DNA from: Cloacibacillus sp.
GTDB lineage: Bacteria; Synergistota; Synergistia; Synergistales; Synergistaceae
Reading direction: 5' to 3'
Assembly: GCA_036655895.1 (NCBI GenBank)
Contig: JAVVPF010000009.1
Location: 1 to 64,000 of the forward strand
Length of the DNA stretch: 64,000 nucleotides
The first letter of the stretch is position 1, and each line of letters starts with the position of its first letter. The notes below the pieces were generated by a model, which was not told the origin of the DNA, searched no databases, and saw nothing but the letters and a program-made list of their open reading frames with translations. Made by a program: the position numbers and the translations under genes. Shown here one piece after another: positions 16,125 through 23,671 of this stretch.

Positions 16125-17702
16125 TCATTCTTCAACGAGACGCATCTTCATTTTCTGTGGACGAAATAGCCCCGCATCCATCAACTTAAGCTGCGGTGAA
16201 ATAAGCGGCGTAAATTCCATTTTTTCAAGAATGTCTTTTTTCAAATCAACGCCTGGAGCTATCTCTGTAAGTTCCAGTCCGCCGCAATCGGCGAGTCGAA
16301 AGACCGCGCGTTCGGTTATATAAATGATCTCCTGCCCGCGCTCCCTTGCGTACCGCGCTGAGAATGTGACCTGTCCGACTCTTTTTATAAATTTGACGCC
16401 CGGGCCGTCCTCTCTGATTTCAAGCCTGCCGTCATTGATCCCAAAATCAGTTTTTCCAGTTGTGAATGTACCCATAAAACAAACCTTGCGCGTCCCCTGC
16501 GTGATATTTATGAAACCACCAGGCCCTGTGCAGCGAGAGCCAAATTTCGATACGTTGACATTGCCTTCCTCGTCTACCTCGCCCATACCAAGAAAAGCGG
16601 CATCAAGCGCACCTCCGTCATAGATATCAAAATTATCCGTAATCGGAAGAATTGCATCGGGATTGACCGATGCGCCAAGTCCCACGCCGCTGACAGGCAC
16701 TCCTCCGTAAACGCCGGTATCAACAGAAAAAGTGACATGATGGCTCAGACCCTCTTCATTAATGACGCTGGCCACGCTGTCTGGCATTCCAAACCCAAGG
16801 TTTACAAGACCGCGGGCCTTTACCTCGCACGAAGCCCGCCTGCCGCATATCTTCCGCACCGAAAGAGGCATTGGGTCTATCATCTCAAGCTGCGTCCTTA
16901 CTTCGCCAATCAGCTCAGGCCGAAAAGGCGAACCGCCGTAAGACTGCAAATGATTCTCAGGCTTTGCGAGAACGATATGATCGACCAGCGCTCCCGGGAT
17001 CGCTACACGGCGCGGGTCCAGACCTCCGCGTTTAAATATTCCCTTGACCTGAACAATGACGACGCCTCCGCCGTTATGCACAGCCGCCGCCATTGCCGCC
17101 TGTTCGCTGTATATAGCCTCTTCTTCAAGCGATACATTTCCAAATTCATCCGCATAGGTTCCTCTTATGATGCACATGTCTATGTGAAAACTCTTATAGT
17201 GCAGATATTCTTTGCCATCTATGTCTATAAGGGAGACAACCTCGCGGCCTGAGTCGTGCGCCGCTTTATTGACACGGCAGCCATCAAGCCTTGGGTCGCA
17301 GTACGTCCGCAAGCCAACTGTCGTAATGACGCCGCTTTTTTTCGCCGTGATTGCACGAAGAAGCTCTCCGTAAACGCCTAACGGGATCGTATAAGCTGCT
17401 ATCTCTTCGTTGATTACGGCGCGTCCGATTGCTGGAGACATGCCTACGTACGCCGCATATATAGAAGAAATAATGCCGGGTGCCTTTATGATACTCAATC
17501 CATATCCATTTTCAGTGAGGTCGCCCGGGGCAATGCCGGAGACGACGTGTAAATTCCTAGGGCTTTGAGAAACAGAATATGATTTCGCAAGTTCGAGCAG
17601 TATTTCGTCAGGAGCGGAAAAACCTCCAAAACCACCGATACCGATCGTCATATTATCTCTAATTAGTGATATAACTGCGAACGACGAAATAACTTTGCTC
17701 AC
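16125..17702 (-). CDS. Fused family I CoA-transferase (propionate/YdiF type)
   Basis: A 525-residue protein with both CoA-transferase halves fused, as in propionate CoA-transferase and YdiF. The N half has MTIGIGGFGGFSAPDEILL; the C half has LVNLGFGMPDSVASVI. The catalytic Glu of this family sits in a TVExGxxGGxP motif; here the segment is FSVDTGVYGGVP with Asp328 in its place. Start taken at the GTG at 17702, eight bases after GAGG and giving the usual SKVISS start; the GTG three codons upstream overlaps the ribosome-binding site. A copy of the palindromic operator lies inside codons 11-16. Confidence 0.9.
   Translation of the reverse strand: MSKVISSFAVISLIRDNMTIGIGGFGGFSAPDEILLELAKSYSVSQSPRNLHVVSGIAPGDLTENGYGLSIIKAPGIISSIYAAYVGMSPAIGRAVINEEIAAYTIPLGVYGELLRAITAKKSGVITTVGLRTYCDPRLDGCRVNKAAHDSGREVVSLIDIDGKEYLHYKSFHIDMCIIRGTYADEFGNVSLEEEAIYSEQAAMAAAVHNGGGVVIVQVKGIFKRGGLDPRRVAIPGALVDHIVLAKPENHLQSYGGSPFRPELIGEVRTQLEMIDPMPLSVRKICGRRASCEVKARGLVNLGFGMPDSVASVINEEGLSHHVTFSVDTGVYGGVPVSGVGLGASVNPDAILPITDNFDIYDGGALDAAFLGMGEVDEEGNVNVSKFGSRCTGPGGFINITQGTRKVCFMGTFTTGKTDFGINDGRLEIREDGPGVKFIKRVGQVTFSARYARERGQEIIYITERAVFRLADCGGLELTEIAPGVDLKKDILEKMEFTPLISPQLKLMDAGLFRPQKMKMRLVEE
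17655..17670. promoter_or_regulatory. Putative MarR operator inside the CoA-transferase gene
   Basis: The plus strand reads ATCTCTAATTAGTGAT, matching the 16-bp palindrome at 21891 in 15 of 16 positions. It lies within codons 11-16 of the fused CoA-transferase gene. A repressor bound here could block elongation or a nearby internal promoter; on the minus strand a GATAAT overlaps its edge, but no good -35 is seen. Confidence 0.5.
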
Positions 17703-17723
17703 GTTTTTCACCTCATGTTTTTC

Positions 17724-17755
17724 GTTCTCCCGCCGTTTAGGCGCGGCGGGAGAAC
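17724..17755 (-). other. Intercistronic 12-bp hairpin
   Basis: GTTCTCCCGCCG (17724-17735) and CGGCGGGAGAAC (17744-17755) form a perfect 12-bp stem with an 8-base loop between the permease and CoA-transferase genes. No T-run follows on either strand, so it is more likely an mRNA processing or stability element, or a weak terminator, dividing the operon. Confidence 0.6.
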
Positions 17756-17767
17756 CGCATAAATTAC

Positions 17768-18727
17768 TTAATTGCTTTTTCCTATCGGCTGCACGCCGCT
17801 GAATTTACCGACTACAAATTTTGTGATGTAAGGGAAAACGAAGATGCAGAAGACCAGCGTTACCGCCATCTGAGCTGTAGCAGATTCTACATACGGTTGA
17901 TACTGCGGCAGCCGTTCTCCAATGATACGCGGAGCCACTACAGACAGACCGCCCAAACAGGTGGCGGCCACCGCGGCGTACCCAGGCCGTTTTAAAATGA
18001 GTTTGTCCGCCGCAATCATTATGGGCAGGAAAACGCAGACGATAAGGATGACAAGCACCACGTTGGCGGCTCCCGCCTGAGACAACGCCTTGAGGTTGAT
18101 GCTGGCGCCAAGGCAGCAGCCCAGGAAAAATAGGACTACCGGCGTCGCCGTAGAAAAGAGCTTGCGCACTTTCTCGTCGGAATTCGCAAGCACCATGCCA
18201 AGGACAAAGGGAACGAGCGACGCGACCACGCTCATATAGTCAAATCCGGTGCCGTCGGCCATGCCCAATATAACAAGCGGGGTGGCGGGAACTGCGATCA
18301 GGTTGAGAACGCCCATTGCAGCTTTATCGACATTATCTCCGTACGACTGCATCAATCCTGCATAAACACCCGGATTGCAGCTTGCCAGAGCGATAGTTAT
18401 TGCAAGGGCTGACGCGCCCCAGATACCTCCAATACCAAAAAATTTCAGTGTAAGCCAAGCCCCCGTAAAGGCCACCGCGAGACGCACCAACACCAACAAA
18501 CCGCCGCGCGCACAAACAGCGCCAAGGTCGCTGTATTTAGTCTGGCTGCCCGCGACAAACAACAGCATTCCGATCGTAGTCATAGCCCCTACGCCGCTGA
18601 AAGCCGCGCTGGTCGGCCCGCCTATCTTAAGAGCCGCTGGGACAAAGGTGTTGATTAGAGCGGTGATGATCATTGGAACTATCATTATTCCGCCCGGAAC
18701 TTTATTAACTTTACCTAGAATATCCAT
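17768..18727 (-). CDS. KdgT-family permease (2-keto-3-deoxygluconate transporter-like)
   Basis: A 319-residue membrane protein with about ten hydrophobic segments and the KdgT-family start DILGKVNKVPGGIMIVPM, followed by the family pattern NTFVPAALKIGGPTSAAF. Known members carry sugar acids such as 2-keto-3-deoxygluconate with protons. It lies between the reductase and CoA-transferase genes, so it is probably the importer of the island's acid substrate or an exporter of a product; the actual solute need not be KDG. ATG preceded by GGGAGG. Confidence 0.88.
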   Translation of the reverse strand: MDILGKVNKVPGGIMIVPMIITALINTFVPAALKIGGPTSAAFSGVGAMTTIGMLLFVAGSQTKYSDLGAVCARGGLLVLVRLAVAFTGAWLTLKFFGIGGIWGASALAITIALASCNPGVYAGLMQSYGDNVDKAAMGVLNLIAVPATPLVILGMADGTGFDYMSVVASLVPFVLGMVLANSDEKVRKLFSTATPVVLFFLGCCLGASINLKALSQAGAANVVLVILIVCVFLPIMIAADKLILKRPGYAAVAATCLGGLSVVAPRIIGERLPQYQPYVESATAQMAVTLVFCIFVFPYITKFVVGKFSGVQPIGKSN

Positions 18728-18827
18728 AGCCTGCCTCCCTTTTTCTCATAACGTCTATCTGGGAATTTCGCGAACTCGGCGGCGCGCTTTATGCCGCCGG
18801 CGTTAGCAGGGATATATGCAGCCTGCC

Positions 18828-19931
18828 TTAATGCTGTGCGACGGCTTTACGCTCTGCGATCTTATCCGCTATCACGCAGTTGACCGGCTCATGCTTCTGG
18901 TCTCGCACCAAGCAGCCGTTACAATAGATACATTTAACGATCTCTTTTTCGCGTCCCTCGATCTGCTTCGTTATCCATTCGGGGTCGGCGAGCGCGGGGC
19001 GGCATACGCCGATGAGGTCGGCCTTGCCTGCTTCAAATATCTCTTCACCGTGCGTAAGATCCCTGACCTTGCCGGAGACAACGACGGGAATTTCGGAACC
19101 AATTTCGCGCAGCGCTTCTTTGATGCCGGCTGAGAGGTAGACGTGACAGCCATAGGGCAGGTTGGCCGTCGCCATGCAGCGGCTGCCGCTGTATCCCGTA
19201 TACCAAGGGCCGTCTTCGGTCTTGCCGCCAGCCGACACGCTGATGAAGTCCATACCGGAACGCGCGAATATCTGCGAAATTTCCGTCGTCTGCTTCAGCG
19301 TGTTGCCGCCTGCGACAAATTCTTCGCCAGATATGCGGCAGCCGACGCAGTAGTCGTCGCCCACCTCTTTGCGGATACCCTCCATGATTTCAGTGACGAT
19401 GCGGCAACGGCCCTCTGTATCGCGGCCATACTTATCGGTACGCTTATTGAGCAGGGAGATGAAGGAGGAGAGAGTATAACCATGCGCCACATGCAGCTCG
19501 ACGCCGTCGAATCCAGCCTTTCTCGCTCTTACGGTGCTGTCGATAAACTCCTGTTTGCAAGTCTCAATCTCTTCGTAGGAGAGTTCTTCCACTGGCTGTT
19601 TCCATCCGGTGCGAACAGACTGCTTCACATAATGGATGAGCTGGACCGTCATTTTGCAGCCTTCGGCATGGACGGCGTCCGTCATCTCTTTGAGTCCAGG
19701 GATGAACTTGTCATCGCAGATGCGCAGCAGGTTTGGGCTTTTGCGGTCAAGTACGCCGCAGGCCTCTACATCTATGAGGCCGAAGCCGCCCTTGGCGCGC
19801 GCTACGTGACGTTCGATAAGAGGATCTGTGACAAAACCGACTTCGTCGGCAAGACAGCTTACGGCGGGAAGCCACACCAGACGGTTTTTGAGTTCAAGAT
19901 TTCTAAATTTGACAGGTTCTAAGATTTTCAT
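18828..19931 (-). CDS. Old-yellow-enzyme family flavin oxidoreductase with Fe-S motif
   Basis: A 367-residue FMN TIM barrel of the NADH:flavin oxidoreductase/2,4-dienoyl-CoA reductase family. FVTDPLIERHVARAKGGFGLI and VELHVAHGYTLSSFI (substrate-binding His pair) are typical. A C-terminal CIYCNGCLVRD with a later Cys resembles the [4Fe-4S] site of dienoyl/enoate reductases, but the spacing is C-x2-C-x2-C-x11-C rather than the usual C-x2-C-x3-C. The C-terminal NADPH/FAD domains of the long enzymes are missing, so electrons must come from a partner. It would reduce an activated C=C bond. Start at the ATG at 19931, eight bases after GGAGG. Confidence 0.9.
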   Translation of the reverse strand: MKILEPVKFRNLELKNRLVWLPAVSCLADEVGFVTDPLIERHVARAKGGFGLIDVEACGVLDRKSPNLLRICDDKFIPGLKEMTDAVHAEGCKMTVQLIHYVKQSVRTGWKQPVEELSYEEIETCKQEFIDSTVRARKAGFDGVELHVAHGYTLSSFISLLNKRTDKYGRDTEGRCRIVTEIMEGIRKEVGDDYCVGCRISGEEFVAGGNTLKQTTEISQIFARSGMDFISVSAGGKTEDGPWYTGYSGSRCMATANLPYGCHVYLSAGIKEALREIGSEIPVVVSGKVRDLTHGEEIFEAGKADLIGVCRPALADPEWITKQIEGREKEIVKCIYCNGCLVRDQKHEPVNCVIADKIAERKAVAQH

Positions 19932-19959
19932 GGATTTATTCCTCCAAATCATCATGGGT

Positions 19960-20017
19960 GTGAAGGGCAAAAAGCCCTTCACGCGTTTTACAAGTGGCCG
20001 AACAGGGAAGTGTTCGG
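19960..20017 (-). other. Two intercistronic hairpins
   Basis: Between the ligase and reductase genes are two stems: CCGAACA/TGTTCGG (19998-20004 with 20011-20017) and GTGAAGGGC/GCCCTTCAC (19960-19968 with 19974-19982) with a 5-base loop. No T-run follows. They may set relative mRNA stability of the flanking genes. Confidence 0.5.
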
Positions 20018-20018
20018 G

Positions 20019-21731
20019 TTATGCTTTATTTTTTTCTTCCTCCGCCATGATCGCGTATATTTCCTGGCGCAGCTCTTCTTTTCTTACTTTTCCTATATTT
20101 GTGTGCGGGAGGTCGTGGCGTATCTCAAGACGTTCCGGCAGCTTGAATTTAGCAAGTTTCCCCGCGAGGAACTCCAATATTTCTTTCAGCGTCAACGTGT
20201 CCTCTGGGTTTCTAAGCGATACAAAAAGGCAGGCTTTCTCACCGAGTACATGATCCGGCATAGGGACAAGGGCCGCGTCGTGTACCTTTTCGTATTTAAG
20301 GACGAGATTTTCGACCTCTTCGCAGCTGAACTTTTCGCCTCCGCGGTTAATGGCGTCCTTGATGCGTCCCATGATGACGAAGCCGCGCCCGCTCTTATGC
20401 ACCGCGGCGAGGTCGCCGGAACGGTAGAAGCCGTCTTCTGTGAAAGCTTTCTGATTATGTTCATAGGCGTCGTAGTAACCTCGGATCGTATATGGGCCAC
20501 GGAAGATTATCTCCCCAGGTTTTTCTGTATCACCAATAAAGAGCGCGCTTCCGTCATGCACGCTGGCCGCTATCAACGAACCGTCGTCCTTATCTATTAT
20601 TTTCCATTCGTCGGCTGGAGATACGGGAAAACCTATCGTATTGTAGATAACATCTTCTTCATCAAAAAGGCTTGTCTGAGTAATGGTGCCTTCGGACATC
20701 CCGAACTGCGAAACCAACCTACAGCCTAATTCAGGACAGACGCGAGCCGCTACGACCGGTTCTATTTTTGAACCGCCGTTTATGACTATTTCCCATGAAG
20801 AAAGGTCATACTTGCCTCTGTCTTCAAAGTTCAGCATATTGATTATCATTGCGGGGACCATGGGGATATGAGTGATTTTTTCTTTTTCGATGAGCTTGCA
20901 GATATCCTCAGTTTTTGCGGAGGTAGACATCACGACCTTGCCTCCGAACGAAAACGCTCCCTGAATGCCTGGCGCTGCAAGTACCATATTATGAGCTACG
21001 GGTGCCACCGCAAGCTGCACTGTGTACATGTTATAGCCAAGTTCGCGGCTTGATTCCTCCGCTACATAGCGGTATGCGTTGTACTCGCGAGGGATGAGTT
21101 TAGGTATGCCTGTCGTTCCTCCAGAAAGAAGAAGAATACATACGTCATGCGGGTCAGGAAGGTGCTTTGCTAAAAGCTCCGGGTCGCCTTCGCCTTCCGC
21201 CGCAACAGACAGCAGATCATTGATATATACATATCCGTCCGGTATTTCCTGTCCCAGGCCGGCTATCATCTTGAATTTCATATAGGGAAGTTCTGATGCG
21301 ACTTGATCTGCCAATTCTGCATAGTTATATTTATTGGCATAACCGGGTATAATATATCCGACCGCCTTTGCCTTTGCTGCGATCTGTGATATCTCCGTAT
21401 ATCTGTGCTGTGCCAAGCACATAACGGGAATAACTCCGATTTTCTGAAGTGCGAGGTAGATAAAAACAAACTCTGGAATGTTTGTGAGCTGAACTATAAC
21501 TCTGTCTTCGTGCTTGAGCCCCATATTAAGAAAATGCAGTGCGAGGCGGTCAGATCCCTGTTTAAGCTCGCCGTATGTAAAACGCTGCTCGCCACCTACA
21601 AGCGCCTCTTTATTCCAAAAACGCTCGGCGATATTATCAAAGACCTGTGAGAAGTTTTCCGACTTCCAATAGCCTTTTTCTTCGTATGATTTTGCAAGTT
21701 CGGGTTGATACGCTGTCCAATGTTCTAGCAT
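20019..21731 (-). CDS. AMP-forming acyl/aryl-CoA ligase (EntE/DhbE-like)
   Basis: A 570-residue adenylate-forming enzyme. The P-loop is LLLSGGTTGIPKLIPRE; core motifs include GMSEGTITQ, YRSGDLAAVHKSG and the C-terminal GRIKDAINRGGEKFS hinge and GKVRKEEL catalytic Lys. The substrate-pocket segment PVAHNMVLAAPG with the His-Asn pair resembles aryl-acid activators such as DhbE/EntE. Without siderophore genes nearby, it most likely makes an aryl- or alicyclic-CoA that enters the island's pathway. It is the first structural gene after marR, and a perfect palindromic operator lies in its upstream region. ATG preceded by GGAGGG. Confidence 0.9.
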   Translation of the reverse strand: MLEHWTAYQPELAKSYEEKGYWKSENFSQVFDNIAERFWNKEALVGGEQRFTYGELKQGSDRLALHFLNMGLKHEDRVIVQLTNIPEFVFIYLALQKIGVIPVMCLAQHRYTEISQIAAKAKAVGYIIPGYANKYNYAELADQVASELPYMKFKMIAGLGQEIPDGYVYINDLLSVAAEGEGDPELLAKHLPDPHDVCILLLSGGTTGIPKLIPREYNAYRYVAEESSRELGYNMYTVQLAVAPVAHNMVLAAPGIQGAFSFGGKVVMSTSAKTEDICKLIEKEKITHIPMVPAMIINMLNFEDRGKYDLSSWEIVINGGSKIEPVVAARVCPELGCRLVSQFGMSEGTITQTSLFDEEDVIYNTIGFPVSPADEWKIIDKDDGSLIAASVHDGSALFIGDTEKPGEIIFRGPYTIRGYYDAYEHNQKAFTEDGFYRSGDLAAVHKSGRGFVIMGRIKDAINRGGEKFSCEEVENLVLKYEKVHDAALVPMPDHVLGEKACLFVSLRNPEDTLTLKEILEFLAGKLAKFKLPERLEIRHDLPHTNIGKVRKEELRQEIYAIMAEEEKNKA

Positions 21732-21890
21732 AATTTCCCTCCGTTCGACAATAATAACAACTTTTGTGATGTGTGTGCGGTTTTTTGTTCTTAGCGAATA
21801 ATAAATTACCCTCCAACAAAAACTGCTGCGACGATAACCACCTCTTTACATTATTATTTTGTCTAAAGAGTGCAGACAACCTGTACCAAT

Positions 21891-21906
21891 ATCACTAATT
21901 AGTGAT
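21891..21906. promoter_or_regulatory. Putative MarR operator upstream of the ligase gene
   Basis: ATCACTAATTAGTGAT is a perfect 16-bp palindrome between the end of marR and the ligase gene, about 160 bases before the ligase ATG. Near matches lie in the marR promoter and inside the CoA-transferase gene. Flanking AT-rich sequence (TATATAAG just upstream on the minus strand) may hold a promoter, though a clear -35 is not seen. Confidence 0.7.
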
Positions 21907-21947
21907 ACTTATATAACCAAAACAATATAACGTCTCGTCCACGTATT

Positions 21948-22367
21948 TTATTTCAACTTTTTAAGGAGACTTACGATCTGTTCTTTTTCCTCTGTCGTCA
22001 GTCTGGAAAACGCCTCGTTTATGTTCGCCATATGTTTTTTGAAAATCTCGTCCATAAGCGACCGGCCCTTTTGAGTGATGTCGATGAGATAGGAGCGTCG
22101 GTCTTCTGGGTTTTCCCTCCGTTCGACTAACTCCATGTGCTCAAGGTTCCTGACCACCACTGTGATGTTACCGCTGCTGGAAAGAACTTTGTTTATGATC
22201 TGCTGTACCGTCTGTTCTCCCCTGTTATACAACAGCTCCAGAACTGTGAACTGAGGAAGCGTCAGCCCCTTCTCGCGAAAAAGCTCGTTTGAGCTTCTAT
22301 GTGCGTTGCGATAGGTACGTCCCAGAGCGATGATGAGCTTTCCGTTTAAACGTTCATTTGAATCCAT
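21948..22367 (-). CDS. MarR-family transcriptional regulator
   Basis: A 139-residue winged-helix protein: dimerisation helices at both ends, helix-turn-helix around QQIINKVLSSSGNITVVVRNLE, and the wing with NPEDRRSYLIDIT containing the conserved DRR. MarR proteins usually repress neighbouring catabolic or efflux genes until a phenolic or CoA-thioester ligand binds; BadR, which controls alicyclic acid degradation, is one example. The operator-like palindrome sits exactly between the -35 and -10 of its own promoter, so it is probably autorepressed and controls the downstream island. Confidence 0.92.
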   Translation of the reverse strand: MDSNERLNGKLIIALGRTYRNAHRSSNELFREKGLTLPQFTVLELLYNRGEQTVQQIINKVLSSSGNITVVVRNLEHMELVERRENPEDRRSYLIDITQKGRSLMDEIFKKHMANINEAFSRLTTEEKEQIVSLLKKLK

Positions 22368-22419
22368 ATTGCACCTCGCCAGTATTTCTCAACGGATTGA
22401 CTTATCACCTGTTGGTTGT

Positions 22420-22448
22420 AGAATAGCACTAGTTAGTGATAATGTCAA
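22420..22448 (-). promoter_or_regulatory. marR promoter with embedded operator
   Basis: On the minus strand TTGACA (22443-22448), a 17-base spacer and TATTCT (22420-22425) form a strong sigma70-type promoter 53 bases before the marR ATG. Almost the whole spacer is the imperfect palindrome ATCACTAACTAGTGCT (22425-22440), related to the 21891 site, so a bound repressor would exclude RNA polymerase. Confidence 0.8.
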
Positions 22449-22471
22449 CAAAGTTATCAGATAAATCAGAT

Positions 22472-22501
22472 TTAACTAAAAAGTAACATATAAACTATTA
22501 T
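22472..22501 (+). promoter_or_regulatory. Promoter for the AAA+ ATPase gene
   Basis: TTAACT (22472-22477), an 18-base spacer and TATTAT (22496-22501) lie about 40 bases before the AAA+ gene start, divergent from marR. The marR operator is only 30 bases away, so the regulator might also affect this promoter. Confidence 0.45.
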
Positions 22502-22543
22502 AGTTCATTTCAGGATATTTATCCAGCAAGGAGAATGACAATT

Positions 22544-23671
22544 ATGATAAAAAAAATCATTATATACGACGGCCCTAAAGTAAATTTCAAAAAACATCTG
22601 CCGAGAAAACTCACAATGACTACTATCAGTGAGCTTGCCATTTACAGTGACAGGAAAATGCGTGAGCACACATTTAAGATGCAGAGCAGAAAACTCGACG
22701 CTGAGGTTGAAAGAGGCGAACATAAACCGCATATCCCGTGCCTTGTCGGCTTCTCAGATGAATATGCGGCGCTCAGTTCAAGCGCTCTCAACGCGTTTTT
22801 AAGTTTTATCGGTCAGTTTGAGATAGACATACTGTGTCTTCAGAACCCGCCGATGCAGATAAGAGCGCAATTTCAAAACCTGCACAGTAGGGTCAAAGAG
22901 ATAGAATATCCATACGCGCGACTGGATCTGGATATACTAAAGGAAATATACAACGGCTATTCCAGAAAAATAATCGGACAGGAGAGAGCTCTGCTATCCA
23001 TACTGACGGCGCTCTACCCTCTTGCCGCACAGAAGAGGGATAAGCCGGCGGTGCTTCTTTTTTACGGCCCCACTGGCGTAGGCAAATCTGAGACCGCTAA
23101 ATATTTGAGCGGCGTAATGGGACAGCCGCTCTTTCGCAGGCAATTTTCTATGTTCCACAGTGGAGAGTTCGCGACATATCTCTTTGGCGCAAGGCATACG
23201 GAAATTTCCCTTGCAAAAGAATTGATGGAGCGCGAGTCAGAGATAATTTTATTTGACGAATTTGACAAGCCGAGCCCAATCTTTCACAGCGCATTCTATC
23301 AGCTGTTTGATGAAGGGATATACGAGGACAAGAACTATAGGGCCAACGCACGCGGGGCGGTGATCATCTGTACGTCGAACTACCTATCGGCTGAGGAGGC
23401 GCGGGAAAAACTTGGAGCGCCTCTTTTTGCCAGATTTGACGCAGCTATCTCCTTCAACAATCTCTCCAACGCGGCGCTTGATAAGATACTCCGAATCAAA
23501 TGTGAAAGTGAATGTTCAGCGCTTTCGGAAAGCGAACGCAGCTTAGTCTCGGCCGAAGTTTTGTACGATCAGCTCAGAGAAAATTTATCCGGCACGGACG
23601 GCGCTCGCGGTGTCGAGCATCAAGTCCGAGCCGCGTTGTCTCTGAGGCTGTTGGAATCCGCGCTTAATTAG
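22544..23671 (+). CDS. Lone Clp-like AAA+ ATPase
   Basis: A 375-residue protein. Residues 1-125 are unlike Clp N-domains and unrecognised; from about 130 (IIGQERALLSIL) it is an AAA_2/Clp-type ATPase with Walker A GPTGVGKSE (around 175), Walker B ILFDEFDK (around 238), sensor 1 ICTSNY and an arginine-finger-like ARFD, then a small helical lid. There is only one AAA module and no zinc finger or obvious ClpP-binding IGF loop, so it may be a remodelling ATPase rather than a protease partner. Start at the ATG at 22544, ten bases after AAGGAG. Its 3' end overlaps the convergent nitrilase gene by 8 bases. Function unknown. Confidence 0.75.
   Translation: MIKKIIIYDGPKVNFKKHLPRKLTMTTISELAIYSDRKMREHTFKMQSRKLDAEVERGEHKPHIPCLVGFSDEYAALSSSALNAFLSFIGQFEIDILCLQNPPMQIRAQFQNLHSRVKEIEYPYARLDLDILKEIYNGYSRKIIGQERALLSILTALYPLAAQKRDKPAVLLFYGPTGVGKSETAKYLSGVMGQPLFRRQFSMFHSGEFATYLFGARHTEISLAKELMERESEIILFDEFDKPSPIFHSAFYQLFDEGIYEDKNYRANARGAVIICTSNYLSAEEAREKLGAPLFARFDAAISFNNLSNAALDKILRIKCESECSALSESERSLVSAEVLYDQLRENLSGTDGARGVEHQVRAALSLRLLESALN

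Noticed and set aside
12793-21731. Bile-acid (bai) operon
   Set aside because: A ligase, OYE reductase and BaiF-family CoA-transferase are shared, but dehydratase and steroid dehydrogenase genes are missing and a B12 mutase is present.
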